NCBI GenBank assembly: GCA_030681075.1
Contig: JAUXUE010000028.1
Location: 1 to 21,356, forward strand
DNA from: Candidatus Amesbacteria bacterium
GTDB lineage: Bacteria; Patescibacteriota; Microgenomatia; CAZETR01; Amesbacteraceae
DNA: 21,356 nucleotides
Direction of reading: 5' to 3'
The notes beneath the pieces were generated by a model that saw only the letters and a list, made by a program, of their open reading frames with translations, did no database searches and had not been told where the DNA came from. Within the stretch, counting starts at the first letter, position 1; each line of letters begins with the position of its first letter. A program made the position numbers and the translations under genes. Positions 1 to 9,132 of the stretch are shown one piece after another.

Positions 1-1380
1 GGAGGGGGAGTAATATTGACTCTGATTTCGGGAATTGGAGTACTTTTGCTGACGACATACCTCGGTCCCAAGGAATTTGGATTATATGGATTGGTAATGA
101 GTATTATTGTAATTCTTGGATATTTTTCTGATATTGGACTAGCAGCTTCTCTTATTCAAAAAAAAGAAACCCCGACTTTATCTGATTTACGTACCACCTT
201 TACTATCCAACAGGGATTAGTAATTACCTTAGTTGTTATTACTTTATTATTATCACCATTTATAAAATCATATTATGAATTGGGAAATTCTGAATATTGG
301 TTATTGATGGCTTTGTTGGCCAGTTTTGTCCTATCTTCACTCAAATCTATTCCATCGGTCATGCTCGAGCGGGAACTTCGGTTTGACAAAATATTGATTG
401 TCCGGATTGTGGAGGCAATAATTTTCAACTTGGTTGCTGTCACCATGGCTATTTCAGGCTTTGGTGTAGCTTCTTATATTCCGGCTGTATTAGGGCAAGG
501 ACTGATTGGATTAATATTATTATATATTTTCAAACCGTGGTCCATAGGACTGGCTTTTTCCAAAGAAAGTTTAAAAAAATTGCTCAAGTTTGGTGTTCCA
601 TATCAGACAAATTCATTATTGGCTGTAGTCAAAGATCAGTTTATGAATTTGTTTTTGTGGAAAATTATCGGTGCTTCTGGTATGGGCTATCTGAACTGGG
701 GAATATATTATAGCCAGCAACCACAGAGACTGATAATGGACAATGCCACAAGGGTAGCTTTTCCGGCACTATCCCGTATGCAAGATCATCCTCAAGAGTT
801 TGCCAGATCTACCGAAAGACTCTTGATGTTTGTCTGCTTGGTCATCTTTCCCATGGTTATCGGCATTGGGCTTGCTTGGTCGCATTTGGCATATTTAGTG
901 CCGAAGTGGTTCAAGTGGCAACCGGCTCTAATTCCTCTGTATATCGCCTGTTTTGGAGCGGTAATGTCGTGCGTTTCTACTCCGGTCATGGGTATACTCT
1001 ATGCTTTGGGTAAAGCCAAAATAAATACCTACTTGATGATTATGTGGCTAATTTTAGAATGGGTATTCAAGCCAATCTTGGCACTTAAGTTTGGTTTTAT
1101 GGGTGTGGCTTATGCTGTAGGGATAATATCAGTCTTTTCGATCGTTCCATTACTGGTGGCCAAAAAAATAATTGGGTTTAGCTTGGTTCGGAGTTTGTTG
1201 ACGGCAGTAGCTTCTGCAGGCTTAATGTTGGTAGTGGGTTTGTTGGTACATAGTTTTGGCATAGTGGTGACCCTTGTCATGTCGTCAATGGGATATATCA
1301 TAGGAGTAATGGCATTTGGTGGAAAAGAGTTGTTGTTGGATATTAAGCCATTCTATGATCACTTTCGTAAAAAATTATAA
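1..1380 (+). CDS. Lipid-linked oligosaccharide flippase (Wzx/RfbX-like), 5' end missing
   Basis: This is a polytopic membrane protein of the polysaccharide-export branch of the MOP superfamily. Such proteins flip undecaprenyl- or polyprenyl-linked glycans from the inner to the outer membrane face. The family hallmark LGPKEFGLYG lies right after the first hydrophobic segment, followed by about a dozen membrane segments and a basic C-terminus. A TTG at 16 could serve as a start, with a G-rich stretch before it. However, the frame stays open to base 1 and family members normally have some 15 further residues before this point, so I read the gene as cut by the window edge, with 459 codons visible. 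The next gene's ATG lies inside its last 26 bases, which suggests translational coupling. The family assignment is firm; the glycan carried is unknown. Confidence 0.88.
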   Translation, partial: GGGVILTLISGIGVLLLTTYLGPKEFGLYGLVMSIIVILGYFSDIGLAASLIQKKETPTLSDLRTTFTIQQGLVITLVVITLLLSPFIKSYYELGNSEYWLLMALLASFVLSSLKSIPSVMLERELRFDKILIVRIVEAIIFNLVAVTMAISGFGVASYIPAVLGQGLIGLILLYIFKPWSIGLAFSKESLKKLLKFGVPYQTNSLLAVVKDQFMNLFLWKIIGASGMGYLNWGIYYSQQPQRLIMDNATRVAFPALSRMQDHPQEFARSTERLLMFVCLVIFPMVIGIGLAWSHLAYLVPKWFKWQPALIPLYIACFGAVMSCVSTPVMGILYALGKAKINTYLMIMWLILEWVFKPILALKFGFMGVAYAVGIISVFSIVPLLVAKKIIGFSLVRSLLTAVASAGLMLVVGLLVHSFGIVVTLVMSSMGYIIGVMAFGGKELLLDIKPFYDHFRKKL

Positions 1381-2875
1381 ACATTGGATACTGATAATAA
1401 TCGGATCAATATTTTGGTCTCTGACGATGGTTAAGAGTGGCTTGGTCTACGATTATGGAATGGGTTTTTGGGGACCCAATGGACATGATGGTGTTTGGCA
1501 CGTATCACTTGCCAGTAGCCTAGCACGAGGTAGTACAGAGCTGCCAATATTTGCTGGAGAAAAAATCAAAAATTATCATTTGGGATTTGATTTGACATTA
1601 GCTGGAATACATACTGTCACCAGAATTCCCATAGTAAATTTATACTTTCAAATTTTACCTCCACTATTTGCAATTGCCATTGGCTGGCTGGTCTATAGGC
1701 TGACAAATAATCTCTGGAGTGTGTTTTTCACCTATTTTGGCGGAAGTCTGGGATGGGTTTTTGGTGGAGGAGAGTCCATGTTTTGGGCTCAGCAATCAAT
1801 GTCTACTCTCATTAATCCTCCATTTGCACTATCATTAATATTGCTTCTCACCGGTCTGTTATTAATCAAAAACAAAAAATATTGGTGGGCAGGACTTGTA
1901 TTTGCAGTTCTTCCTCATATCAAAATCTATGCAGGTATATTAGCCTTCGGGGGTTTATTAGTCGCTGGTCTAAAAGACCGGAATTTATATAAAACTTTGA
2001 TATTAAGTCTAGGTATTTATCTAATCTCTAATTTCCAATCTCTAATCTCTAGTTCTCAAATTTTAGTGTTCAAGCCCGGCTGGTTTCTCGAGACCATGAT
2101 GGCACTATCAGACCGCTTCAATTGGCCCAGATTTTACGAAGCCATGATCAATTACCGGGCCGCCGAAAACTATCCTAAAGCCATTCTTGCCTACGGAGTT
2201 GCACTGGGGATATTTGTAATAGGCAATATGGGCACTAGAATAATAGGACTGATACAAACCAAAAACTGGTTTTACACCAGTGTGATTGTGGCAGGACTGG
2301 CCTTGCCTATGTTTTTTGTTCAGTCAGGGACTGCCTGGAATACAATCCAATTCTTCTATTACTCATTGTTTTTTGCTGGCATTTTAGCGGGCTTAAGTAT
2401 CCAAAGATTCCCTAAGTTACTTAAGATACTCATAGTTATGTTGACTCTTCCCACAGCTTTTCAAACTTTACCCCATTATTTACCCTCCCGCCCTCCAGCA
2501 AAAATCTCAATTGAGGAGCTAGATGCTTTAAAGTTTTTGGCTACTCAACCTGCAGGAGTAGTATTGTCTTATCCAGCTATTGTCAAAGACACGGAGGCAC
2601 CTAGACCGCTCTATGAATATGAATCCACAGCCTATGTCTCAGCTTTTTCTGGACATCCGAGTTTTCTGGAAGACGAAGTCAATCTAAATATCATGGGCTA
2701 TGATTGGTTTACGCGCCGTAAAACGGTAGACGGATTTTGGAAACAACCAACTGTCAATTTCTTGATAGAAAACAATATTACATATGTGTATTTAATCAAA
2801 AAAATCGGAATTATTTCAGTTGATATGTCAAATATCTTTGAAAACTCTGACATCGCGATTTATAGAGTCAAATAG
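1355..2875 (+). CDS. Polytopic GT-C-like membrane glycosyltransferase, family unclear
   Basis: A 506-residue protein with about ten membrane helices and a C-terminal soluble part of roughly 120 residues. After helix 1, an outer loop carries acidic and histidine residues (GHDGVWHVSLASSLARG, then NYHLGFD), which is where GT-C enzymes place their catalytic acid. The C-terminal part (LDALKFLA, later NITYVYL) resembles the tail domain of YfhO- and DUF2298-like membrane proteins. A role in adding sugar from a polyprenyl-phosphate donor on the outer face is inferred from fold and context only. The ATG at 1355 was preferred over an upstream start at 1316 because the hydrophobic helix begins just after it; the extra upstream residues are poor in character and would deepen the overlap with the flippase. 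A tandem heptamer array at 2022-2056 is read through in frame. Confidence 0.72.
   Translation: MITFVKNYKHWILIIIGSIFWSLTMVKSGLVYDYGMGFWGPNGHDGVWHVSLASSLARGSTELPIFAGEKIKNYHLGFDLTLAGIHTVTRIPIVNLYFQILPPLFAIAIGWLVYRLTNNLWSVFFTYFGGSLGWVFGGGESMFWAQQSMSTLINPPFALSLILLLTGLLLIKNKKYWWAGLVFAVLPHIKIYAGILAFGGLLVAGLKDRNLYKTLILSLGIYLISNFQSLISSSQILVFKPGWFLETMMALSDRFNWPRFYEAMINYRAAENYPKAILAYGVALGIFVIGNMGTRIIGLIQTKNWFYTSVIVAGLALPMFFVQSGTAWNTIQFFYYSLFFAGILAGLSIQRFPKLLKILIVMLTLPTAFQTLPHYLPSRPPAKISIEELDALKFLATQPAGVVLSYPAIVKDTEAPRPLYEYESTAYVSAFSGHPSFLEDEVNLNIMGYDWFTRRKTVDGFWKQPTVNFLIENNITYVYLIKKIGIISVDMSNIFENSDIAIYRVK
2022..2056. repeat. Tandem heptamer array, consensus TAATCTC, inside a gene
   Basis: Four clear 7-base units follow each other at 2022, 2029, 2036 and 2043, with at most one or two changes from TAATCTC. 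A degraded fifth unit follows at 2050. The stretch is translated as LISNFQSLISSSQ, where the seven-base unit gives a seven-residue peptide period. Its sequence differs from every other array in the window. Confidence 0.75.
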
Positions 2876-2893
2876 TATAAAATAGATGGAAGT

Positions 2894-3778
2894 ATGCTAT
2901 CTGTTGTAATTGTAGCCTGGAATGAGGAGAAAAATCTACCTAGAGTAGTGGTATCTGTCAAGGATTTTGCAGATGAAATAGTGGTGGTTGTAGATAAAGG
3001 AAGTATAGACAAGACATCTCAAGTGGCCAAGAAACTTGGCTGTAAGGTCTTTTATCATGAGCACACTGGAATTGTCGAGCCGATTCGGGCATTTGCCATT
3101 GCCAAGGCTAAGAATGAGTGGATTTTACTTCTGGACGCTGATGAGGAAATATCCGCGGATTTAGCGGATAAAATAAAAAAGATTATCGCGGATAATAAGT
3201 TGGATTACATTCGGATTCCACGGAAAAACCTGATTTTTGGCAAGTGGATAAAAAGTGACCATTGGTGGCCGGATTATGTTTATAGACTCTTCAAAAAAAA
3301 TTCCTTAACTTGGGACAATGCAATTCATAGCGTGCCGTTTACCCGTGGTAAGGGCCTGGATTTAGCACCAGAGGAGAAATTCTCTATTATTCACCATCAT
3401 TACAATTCAATATTCGAGTATGTAGATAAAATAAACAGATATACAGATCACCAGAAAGTTTATAGATTTACAGCGTCAGATCTAATTACAAAACCCTTTG
3501 ATGAATTTATAAGGCAATATTTTGCCAGGCACGGATATAGGGACGGAATACATGGATTGTCATTAAGTCTCTTGCAGGCATTTTCAGAATTGGTTTTGTA
3601 TCTTAAGCTCTGGCAAGATGGTGGGTTTTTACCGGAAAATATCAAACCAGAAATTATTGATAAAATGGTCAATGATAAAATGTTTGAATTTAAGTGGTGG
3701 TCATATCAAGCAAAAATTGACGAGGCAAATCTTTTTAGTAAACTTTGGTACAAATTAGCTAGGAAACTTGGAATATGA
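2894..3778 (+). CDS. GT2 glycosyltransferase, WaaE/KdtX-like
   Basis: A 294-residue GT-A fold enzyme that would transfer a sugar from a nucleotide donor on the cytoplasmic side. The N-terminus MLSVVIVAWNEE is typical of GT2, and the metal-binding acidic motif is D81-A-D83-E84. The C-terminal half has the basic, amphipathic layout of the WaaE/KdtX group, including RHGYRDGIHG and a late YLKLW that recur in the GT2 genes at 4658 and 20530. Two details differ from those relatives: the nucleotide-binding loop reads VDKGSIDKT instead of the usual VDxGSxDxT form, and the late HE pair is HS (AIHSVPF). An 18-base gap, the largest plus-strand gap in the window, separates it from the gene before. GGAAG sits only one base before the ATG, too close for a normal ribosome site. 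Its donor and acceptor cannot be deduced. Confidence 0.88.
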   Translation: MLSVVIVAWNEEKNLPRVVVSVKDFADEIVVVVDKGSIDKTSQVAKKLGCKVFYHEHTGIVEPIRAFAIAKAKNEWILLLDADEEISADLADKIKKIIADNKLDYIRIPRKNLIFGKWIKSDHWWPDYVYRLFKKNSLTWDNAIHSVPFTRGKGLDLAPEEKFSIIHHHYNSIFEYVDKINRYTDHQKVYRFTASDLITKPFDEFIRQYFARHGYRDGIHGLSLSLLQAFSELVLYLKLWQDGGFLPENIKPEIIDKMVNDKMFEFKWWSYQAKIDEANLFSKLWYKLARKLGI

Positions 3779-4665
3779 AGGTGCTTACGGTGGTGCTATC
3801 TTTCAACAGTAAGAAATATATTGGCGAATGTCTTGTGAGCTTGCAAAAAATAAATACAGATATCTTGGTTATTGAAGGAGGATCAACTGATGGATCAGGA
3901 GAATATTTAAAAACGAATTATAGCGAATTGAAACTAATTTCAACTAATAAGAATCTTGGATATGCTGGGGGAAATAATGTGGGTCTAAAATATGCTATTG
4001 AACATAATTATGATTTTGTCTGGATAGTAAATCCGGATATTGTAGTCGACCCACGGGCCCTGGATGAAGCACTCAAAGTAATGACAAAAGACAAGTTGAC
4101 GGCTGTCGTGGCATCAAAGGTCTATTTTGCTCCGGGATTTGAATTTCACAAAAATCGGTATAGCAAAAAAGAATTGGGTAAGGTGATCTGGTATGCAGGG
4201 GGAGATAATGACTGGAAAAATGTCTTTGCTACACATTATGGGATGAATGAAGTAGATAAAGGTCAGTTTGACAAAGAGCGGGAAGTGGGTCACGCAACCG
4301 GTTCTTCAATGTTGATTAGATGTGAGACTCTGAAAACGGTTGGAGTTATAGATGAAAAGTATTTTTTGTACTATGAAGAAAATGATTTATGCCAGCGTAT
4401 TAGAAAAGCCGGTTTCAAATTAATGTATGCACCCAGAAGCACAGTCTGGCACAAAGTCGGTCAGGCAGCGGGAATTGGATCACCGCTGGCAGATTATTAT
4501 ATTGCCCGTAACCGGATGTATTTTGGTATGCGCTGGGCACCTGTCAAAACCAAGCTTTCATTAATCAAAGAATCGTTAAAATTGTTATTTTTTGGGCGGA
4601 CTTGGCAAAAAATCGGAATTAGAGACTTTTATTTGAGGAAATTTGGAAAAGGTTCATATGCTTAG
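3775..4665 (+). CDS. GT2 glycosyltransferase, rhamnosyltransferase (WbbL)-like
   Basis: A 296-residue cytoplasmic GT2 enzyme. Visible family marks are the N-terminal strand TVVLSFN, the NLGYAGGNNVGL helix start near residue 60, the NPD form of the DxD motif at 86-88, and the catalytic-base region FLYYEENDLCQRIRKAG. This NPD plus EEND arrangement is typical of the WbbL-like rhamnosyltransferase group. The nucleotide-binding loop reads VIEGGSTDGS, so the usual Asp is Glu and the usual Asn is Gly. An insertion near residues 150-170 (WYAGGDNDWKNVF) is normal for the group. It starts in an ATGA overlap with the gene before, a sign of coupled translation. The sugar specificity is not proven by sequence. 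Confidence 0.9.
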   Translation: MKVLTVVLSFNSKKYIGECLVSLQKINTDILVIEGGSTDGSGEYLKTNYSELKLISTNKNLGYAGGNNVGLKYAIEHNYDFVWIVNPDIVVDPRALDEALKVMTKDKLTAVVASKVYFAPGFEFHKNRYSKKELGKVIWYAGGDNDWKNVFATHYGMNEVDKGQFDKEREVGHATGSSMLIRCETLKTVGVIDEKYFLYYEENDLCQRIRKAGFKLMYAPRSTVWHKVGQAAGIGSPLADYYIARNRMYFGMRWAPVKTKLSLIKESLKLLFFGRTWQKIGIRDFYLRKFGKGSYA

Positions 4666-5410
4666 CGCAATTGTCATTACTTTAAATGAAGAAAGAATGA
4701 TTGGAGACTGCCTGATCTCACTGAAATTTGCAGATGAAATAATTGTCGTGGATACAGGTAATTCAGACAGGACAAATATCATATCCAAGGATCACAAAGC
4801 CAAAATAGTTAAGTCTCAGCCTGGCTCTGGCTACAATAACTTTAGAAACGATGGCTTAAAGTCTGCCAAGGGAGATTGGATATTGTACGTAGATGCCGAT
4901 GAACGGGTAACACCATTACTCGCCCGGGAAATTGAGCAAATAATTGGTTCAGGTACAACTTACTCGGCTTACAAAATACCACGGCGCAATTTTTATTTGG
5001 GAAAAGAAATGAAATTTGGTGGTTGGGGAAACGACAAAGTTGTAAGACTTTACAAAAAGGAAAAATTACGAGGTTACGAGCAAGCCTTACACGAACAACC
5101 TGTAGTTGAAGGTGAAATTGGAGATTTGGAAAATTCACTGGTCCATTTTTCCCACCGCGATTTAGAATCTATGTTGGACAAGACATTATTATTTACTGGT
5201 TACGAATCAGATCTCAGGCTAAAGTCAAATCATCCGCCAGTGGTATCTTGGAGATTGTGTAGAGTAATGTTGACTGAATTTTGGCTCAGGTTTATTAGGC
5301 TACAGGCTTGGAGAGATGGGGTAGAGGGCATAATTGACGGAATGTTTCAGGTATTTAATATGTTTATTATTTATGCCAGATTATGGGAAGCACAAATCGC
5401 AAAGCGTTAA
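4658..5410 (+). CDS. GT2 glycosyltransferase, WaaE/KdtX-like
   Basis: A 250-residue enzyme very close in layout to the lipopolysaccharide-core glucosyltransferase group WaaE/KdtX. It has the N-terminus MLSAIVITLNEE, the loop VVDTGNSDRT, the acidic motif D79-A-D81-E82, an ALHEQ segment carrying the HE pair, and a C-terminal RDGVEGIIDG followed by an aromatic amphipathic helix. A start at 4643 is possible, but the ATG at 4658 is preferred because GGAAAAGG lies 5 bases upstream and the strand-1 motif follows at once. The gene overlaps its predecessor by 8 bases and the next gene by 28. The actual acceptor is unknown and need not be lipopolysaccharide. Confidence 0.9.
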   Translation: MLSAIVITLNEERMIGDCLISLKFADEIIVVDTGNSDRTNIISKDHKAKIVKSQPGSGYNNFRNDGLKSAKGDWILYVDADERVTPLLAREIEQIIGSGTTYSAYKIPRRNFYLGKEMKFGGWGNDKVVRLYKKEKLRGYEQALHEQPVVEGEIGDLENSLVHFSHRDLESMLDKTLLFTGYESDLRLKSNHPPVVSWRLCRVMLTEFWLRFIRLQAWRDGVEGIIDGMFQVFNMFIIYARLWEAQIAKR

Positions 5411-6414
5411 TTTATGATCCCTATTGGGATTCTCTTGGCGGAGGGGAAAAATATATGGCAACTATTGCCAAGGTTTTGGCTGATAGTAATTTTGCTGTAG
5501 ACATATATTGGTCTACCAATATCTCACAGAGTGTAATAGACCGTTTCGGTATAGATCTTACAAATTGTAACTTTATAACCAAATATTCCACACATGACTA
5601 TGATCTGGTATTTTGGAATTCAGATGGTAGTCTGCCAACCTCACTGGCTAAAAAAACATTTATAAATATGCAATTTCCACACCACGGGGTCTCGGGTCAC
5701 AATCCCACAAATCTAATCAAATCAAAATTCTACACATTTCTCACAAACTCAAATTTTACAAAATCGGTTATTGACCGGGAGTATTGGGTAAAAAGTCATG
5801 TTTTGTATCCTCCGATAAGAACGAAGGACTTTAAAATAGGACCAAAATTTAAGCAAATTCTCTATGTAGCGAGGTTTTCCAATCTCGCCCAAGTTAAAGG
5901 TCATGAGATATTAATTCAATCTTTTGAGAATATTTATAAACAAATACCGGAGTGGAAATTGATTTTGGCTGGGAATACAAATATTGGGACTACAGATGAG
6001 AGTTTTTCCCGGTTGAAAGATTTGGCTGAGGGCTTGCCGATAGAATTTGTAATTAATCCCGACCTTACCGACCTAAAGAAACTTTATTCCCGGGCTAGTA
6101 TTTTTTGGTCAGCGAGTGGCTACGGGATCGACGAAAGATTATATCCTGAAAAAGTCGAGCATTTTGGTATGACGGTGGTCGAGGCCATGTCTGCCGGATG
6201 TGTCCCTATGATTGTCAAATTGGGTGGGCACCCAGAAATTGTCACCCACAGTGAAGACGGTTACTTGTGGGAAGAGACAAATATGCTTGAAAAGCAAGCT
6301 CTAGAATTAATTGCTGATACCCAAAAAATGTCATATTTGTCTAAGCTTGCCCAAAACAAGGCTTATGTATTTGACGAGGATAAATTTAAGGTAAAATTAT
6401 TGGAACTAATATGA
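5383..6414 (+). CDS. GT4 glycosyltransferase, retaining (ALG11-like motifs)
   Basis: A 343-residue GT-B fold enzyme that would use a nucleotide sugar on the cytoplasmic face, for example for mannosyl or glucosyl transfer to a lipid-linked glycan. The N-terminal Rossmann half has the glycine-rich acceptor-side loop YDPYWDSLGGGEKY. The second half starts at ILYVARFSNLAQVKGHE and contains the EX7E signature E259-HFGMTVV-E267 followed by AMSAGCVPMIV. The LGGGEK loop and the PEKVEHFG stretch recall ALG11-type mannosyltransferases, but that level of resemblance does not fix the substrate. The start at 5383 lies 28 bases inside the preceding gene; no better in-frame start codon precedes strand 1. 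The next gene begins in an ATGA overlap. Confidence 0.9.
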   Translation: MGSTNRKALIYDPYWDSLGGGEKYMATIAKVLADSNFAVDIYWSTNISQSVIDRFGIDLTNCNFITKYSTHDYDLVFWNSDGSLPTSLAKKTFINMQFPHHGVSGHNPTNLIKSKFYTFLTNSNFTKSVIDREYWVKSHVLYPPIRTKDFKIGPKFKQILYVARFSNLAQVKGHEILIQSFENIYKQIPEWKLILAGNTNIGTTDESFSRLKDLAEGLPIEFVINPDLTDLKKLYSRASIFWSASGYGIDERLYPEKVEHFGMTVVEAMSAGCVPMIVKLGGHPEIVTHSEDGYLWEETNMLEKQALELIADTQKMSYLSKLAQNKAYVFDEDKFKVKLLELI

Positions 6415-7523
6415 TATTTATAATATTGGGAATTATCTTGCGTTTTGTACTAATGCCTATTGTCTATCATCCTGATGTTCGAGCCATGGGCATGGGAGGT
6501 TACTTAATTTCCCAGAAAGGGCAGGTCACCCAATTTTATGATTATCTTAGTAGACAGCCACGCGATGACAGGTGGGTGGAAATATTTACCGATGGCTTGT
6601 TTATATATCCACCCCTGGCTTATTGGGTTCATGGTCTGTTTATGAGTCTAACTTCACCAGTTTACCCATTTACCACACTACTAGCTTTATTAAATGAAGC
6701 AGAAATTGCCAAAACATTACCCACATGGAACTACCTCTTATTTATGCTCAAAGTTCCATATTTGGTTCTTGAGGCAGTCTTGATATTTGCAATATACAAA
6801 CTGACGGATCCAAAGTACAAAAAATCGGTTTTGATTTTCTGTATGCTTAATCCCGTTGTTCTGTATTCTGCTTATGCCATGGGACAATTTGATATTTTGA
6901 TAGGGTATTTAGTAGTCATTGCTGCATTAGGTGCCCTGAGATCATCATATCTGTCTGCAGTTCTTTTGGGAATTGCTTCCGGATTTAAACCATTTCCTTT
7001 ATTTTTATTGCCGATGCTTGGGACAAATATCAAAGCAAAAATTATTTCAGTTCTTGTGGGATTGGCAACTTATGGATTTATTATAAGCCCATATTTGAGA
7101 TCTGTGGCTTTCAAGCACTATGCACTATTGGCTAGTCAAACAGATAAATTGGACTATGCTAAGATATTGGTTTCCGGTTCGCAATATTTATCGCTGTTTT
7201 GGCTGGGAATTATTTTGCTTTATTGGTGGAATTGGTACAAGCCACAACATTTGCCAATATGGGGTTGGTTTACTGCGATATTATTACTATTTTATTCAGT
7301 TACCAATTGGCACCCTCAATGGTTGACTAGGGTAAGCATTCTCTTAATAATATCTTTAATTCAAAATAGAAGGACAAGACTTCCAATAGCAGTTTTATTC
7401 TGTGTAGCCACTGTTATTCTTTTATCCTTTTATACTTTTATACCTGATCAAGCAATATCCATGGCTCGGGCAATATTTGCAGCAACGAGTATTGTTACAG
7501 TGTTAAAAATGAGAGAATCATGA
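6411..7523 (+). CDS. GT-C membrane glycosyltransferase, GT87/Gpi18-like
   Basis: A 370-residue protein with about nine or ten membrane helices. The first outer loop carries YHPDVRAMGMGGY, with an acidic residue placed as in GT-C enzymes. The GQFDILIG motif and the later ASGFKPFPLFLLP match the GT87/DUF2029 and Gpi18-like mannosyltransferase pattern (GQxD, then K-x-x-P). A late outer segment NWHPQWLTR is also typical. It is inferred to add a sugar from a polyprenyl-phosphate donor outside the cell membrane. The start is an ATGA overlap with the GT4 gene and it ends in another ATGA overlap. It shares the GQxD motif with the protein at 11526 but is otherwise not close to it. Confidence 0.8.
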   Translation: MIFIILGIILRFVLMPIVYHPDVRAMGMGGYLISQKGQVTQFYDYLSRQPRDDRWVEIFTDGLFIYPPLAYWVHGLFMSLTSPVYPFTTLLALLNEAEIAKTLPTWNYLLFMLKVPYLVLEAVLIFAIYKLTDPKYKKSVLIFCMLNPVVLYSAYAMGQFDILIGYLVVIAALGALRSSYLSAVLLGIASGFKPFPLFLLPMLGTNIKAKIISVLVGLATYGFIISPYLRSVAFKHYALLASQTDKLDYAKILVSGSQYLSLFWLGIILLYWWNWYKPQHLPIWGWFTAILLLFYSVTNWHPQWLTRVSILLIISLIQNRRTRLPIAVLFCVATVILLSFYTFIPDQAISMARAIFAATSIVTVLKMRES

Positions 7524-8317
7524 CAACCTCAGTTGTCATTCCGGTTTACAATGGTAAAAAATATCTAGAGGACAACCTGCCATTTGTAAACAATCTTGGT
7601 GTCGATGAGATAATACTTGTCGACGATGCTTCGACTGATGAATCCGCCGAATTTATAACCAAGAATTATCCTCAAGCAAAACTTATTAAACACTCCACCA
7701 ATTTGCGTTTTCCCATTTCGGTCAATGACGGTTTCAAAAAAGCTACAGGTGACATTGTATTTTTGTTAAATCAAGATTTGAAACCATCAGTAAATTTAGT
7801 AAAGAATACCCTTAGACATTTTAAGGATTCAGATGTCTTTGCCGTGACCTTTAATGAAAATGGTAGGTCATGGGCGGATGGTAAGTGGGTTGGTGGTATG
7901 CTGGAGTTTACAAACGGTAAGCTGGACAACAAATTGCATGACTCCCTCTGGCCATCGGGAGGAAGTAGTGCAATACGAAGAGATTTATGGAACAAGTTGG
8001 GTGGATTTGACCCCATATTTACCCCCGGCTATTTTGAAGATCTGGATTTGGGACTGCGCGCTCACAAAGCTGGATACAAAATAATTTGGGACCCCAGGTG
8101 TAAGGTAGATCATTTGACTGAAGGGACCTTTCCAAAGTCATTTGGTGTCAAGAAACTTCAATATATCAAAGAACGAAATTATCTAATTGCTGTCTGGAAA
8201 AATATAGACTCCAAATTGTGGTTATCCCATATCCTCAGTTTAATTAAACGAATTATTTTGCATCCTGGTTATTTAGTTCCGACTTTGTGGGCTTTATGGA
8301 AAAAATTAGTGTCATAA
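7520..8317 (+). CDS. GT2 glycosyltransferase, rhamnosyltransferase-like
   Basis: A 265-residue cytoplasmic GT2 enzyme. The N-terminal strand is TSVVIPVYNG, the nucleotide-binding loop is the orthodox VDDASTDES, and the DxD equivalent is N84-Q-D86. The catalytic region reads GYFEDLDLGLRAHKAGYK, and SGGSSAIRRDLW precedes it as in WbbL-type enzymes. A basic, hydrophobic C-terminus (residues 235-265) probably anchors it to the membrane. It starts in an ATGA overlap with the GT-C gene before. The gene after it begins 22 bases inside its 3' end, so the two are likely cotranslated. Donor and linkage are unknown. Confidence 0.9.
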   Translation: MTTSVVIPVYNGKKYLEDNLPFVNNLGVDEIILVDDASTDESAEFITKNYPQAKLIKHSTNLRFPISVNDGFKKATGDIVFLLNQDLKPSVNLVKNTLRHFKDSDVFAVTFNENGRSWADGKWVGGMLEFTNGKLDNKLHDSLWPSGGSSAIRRDLWNKLGGFDPIFTPGYFEDLDLGLRAHKAGYKIIWDPRCKVDHLTEGTFPKSFGVKKLQYIKERNYLIAVWKNIDSKLWLSHILSLIKRIILHPGYLVPTLWALWKKLVS

Positions 8318-9132
8318 TTGTTAATTGGAACGTGGGGGAGGCTTTTGCCCGGTGTATCAAGTCTGTCTTGAACACAAAATATCCCAATCTTGAATTAATT
8401 TTGATTGATAATAATTCCATAAAACCACCTAAAATACCGCAAGATCCCAAAGTAACTTACTTACAGAATAAATCTAATATTGGTTTACCTAGAGCCTGGA
8501 ATCAGGGACTTAAAAAATCCACAGGGGAATATTTTCTAGTCTTAAATCCCGACACCAGATTACCAAAAGATTTCTTCGAAGTGGAATTGGCACTTTTGAA
8601 AAGTGATCCAAAAATTGGCGTCGTGGGTCCGAAATTTGTAGACACAGACGACACACCTCAAGGATCGGTATTTCCAGAGCCGAGTATCCTAAATACATTA
8701 CTCAATAAAAATAAATTTACACCCGAGTCAAAAACTCCTATCGAGGTGAATTCAGTCTCTGGGGCTTGTCTGTTCTTTTCCAGGAAAACTTTAGAAGTCG
8801 TTGGTCCGTTTACCGAGGAAGTATTTATGTTTTTTGAAGACATGGATTTTTGCAGAAGACTGAGACTAGTGGGACTAAAAATTATTTTTGATCCGAGAGT
8901 GGCCATTATTCATGGTCATGGCCAAAGTACCAAGCAAACCTCCCCAGATAAATATAGAAATCTCTGGGAAATAATAATTTATCCAATCCGAAAATTATTA
9001 AACAAACCCAATACTTTACCCTCTGCTCAGAGATATCATACTGAAGCTGGTATCTGGTACAACGGCTGGCTCAAGCAACTGATAATCGCCTTAATCCTTT
9101 GGATTTCTGAGAAACTAAAACTCCTTAAGTAA
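8296..9132 (+). CDS. GT2 glycosyltransferase, rhamnosyltransferase-like
   Basis: A 278-residue GT2 enzyme. Marks include ISVIIVNWN at the N-terminus, LIDNNS for the nucleotide loop, N84-P-D86 as the DxD form, VSGACLFFSRKTL, and the catalytic-base region FMFFEDMDFCRRLRLVG. The loop after DNNS continues as IKPPKIPQD, so the usual second Asp of the SxD pair is missing. A C-terminal hydrophobic stretch, WLKQLIIALILWI, looks membrane-associated. The ATG at 8296 is preferred to a GTG at 8287 because strand 1 follows directly. The last 18 bases overlap the 3' end of the opposite-strand gene, so this is the end of the first plus-strand run. Confidence 0.9.
   Translation: MEKISVIIVNWNVGEAFARCIKSVLNTKYPNLELILIDNNSIKPPKIPQDPKVTYLQNKSNIGLPRAWNQGLKKSTGEYFLVLNPDTRLPKDFFEVELALLKSDPKIGVVGPKFVDTDDTPQGSVFPEPSILNTLLNKNKFTPESKTPIEVNSVSGACLFFSRKTLEVVGPFTEEVFMFFEDMDFCRRLRLVGLKIIFDPRVAIIHGHGQSTKQTSPDKYRNLWEIIIYPIRKLLNKPNTLPSAQRYHTEAGIWYNGWLKQLIIALILWISEKLKLLK

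Noticed and set aside
2847..2883. CTGACA and TATAAA as a promoter before the GT2 gene at 2894
   Set aside because: The spacing between the two is 23 bases, too long for a normal promoter, and the first lies deep in the preceding gene.
3151..3198. Repeated GCGGAT within the GT2 gene
   Set aside because: The spacing is irregular and the translated segment (ISADLADKIKKIIADNK) is a normal helix following the DADE motif.
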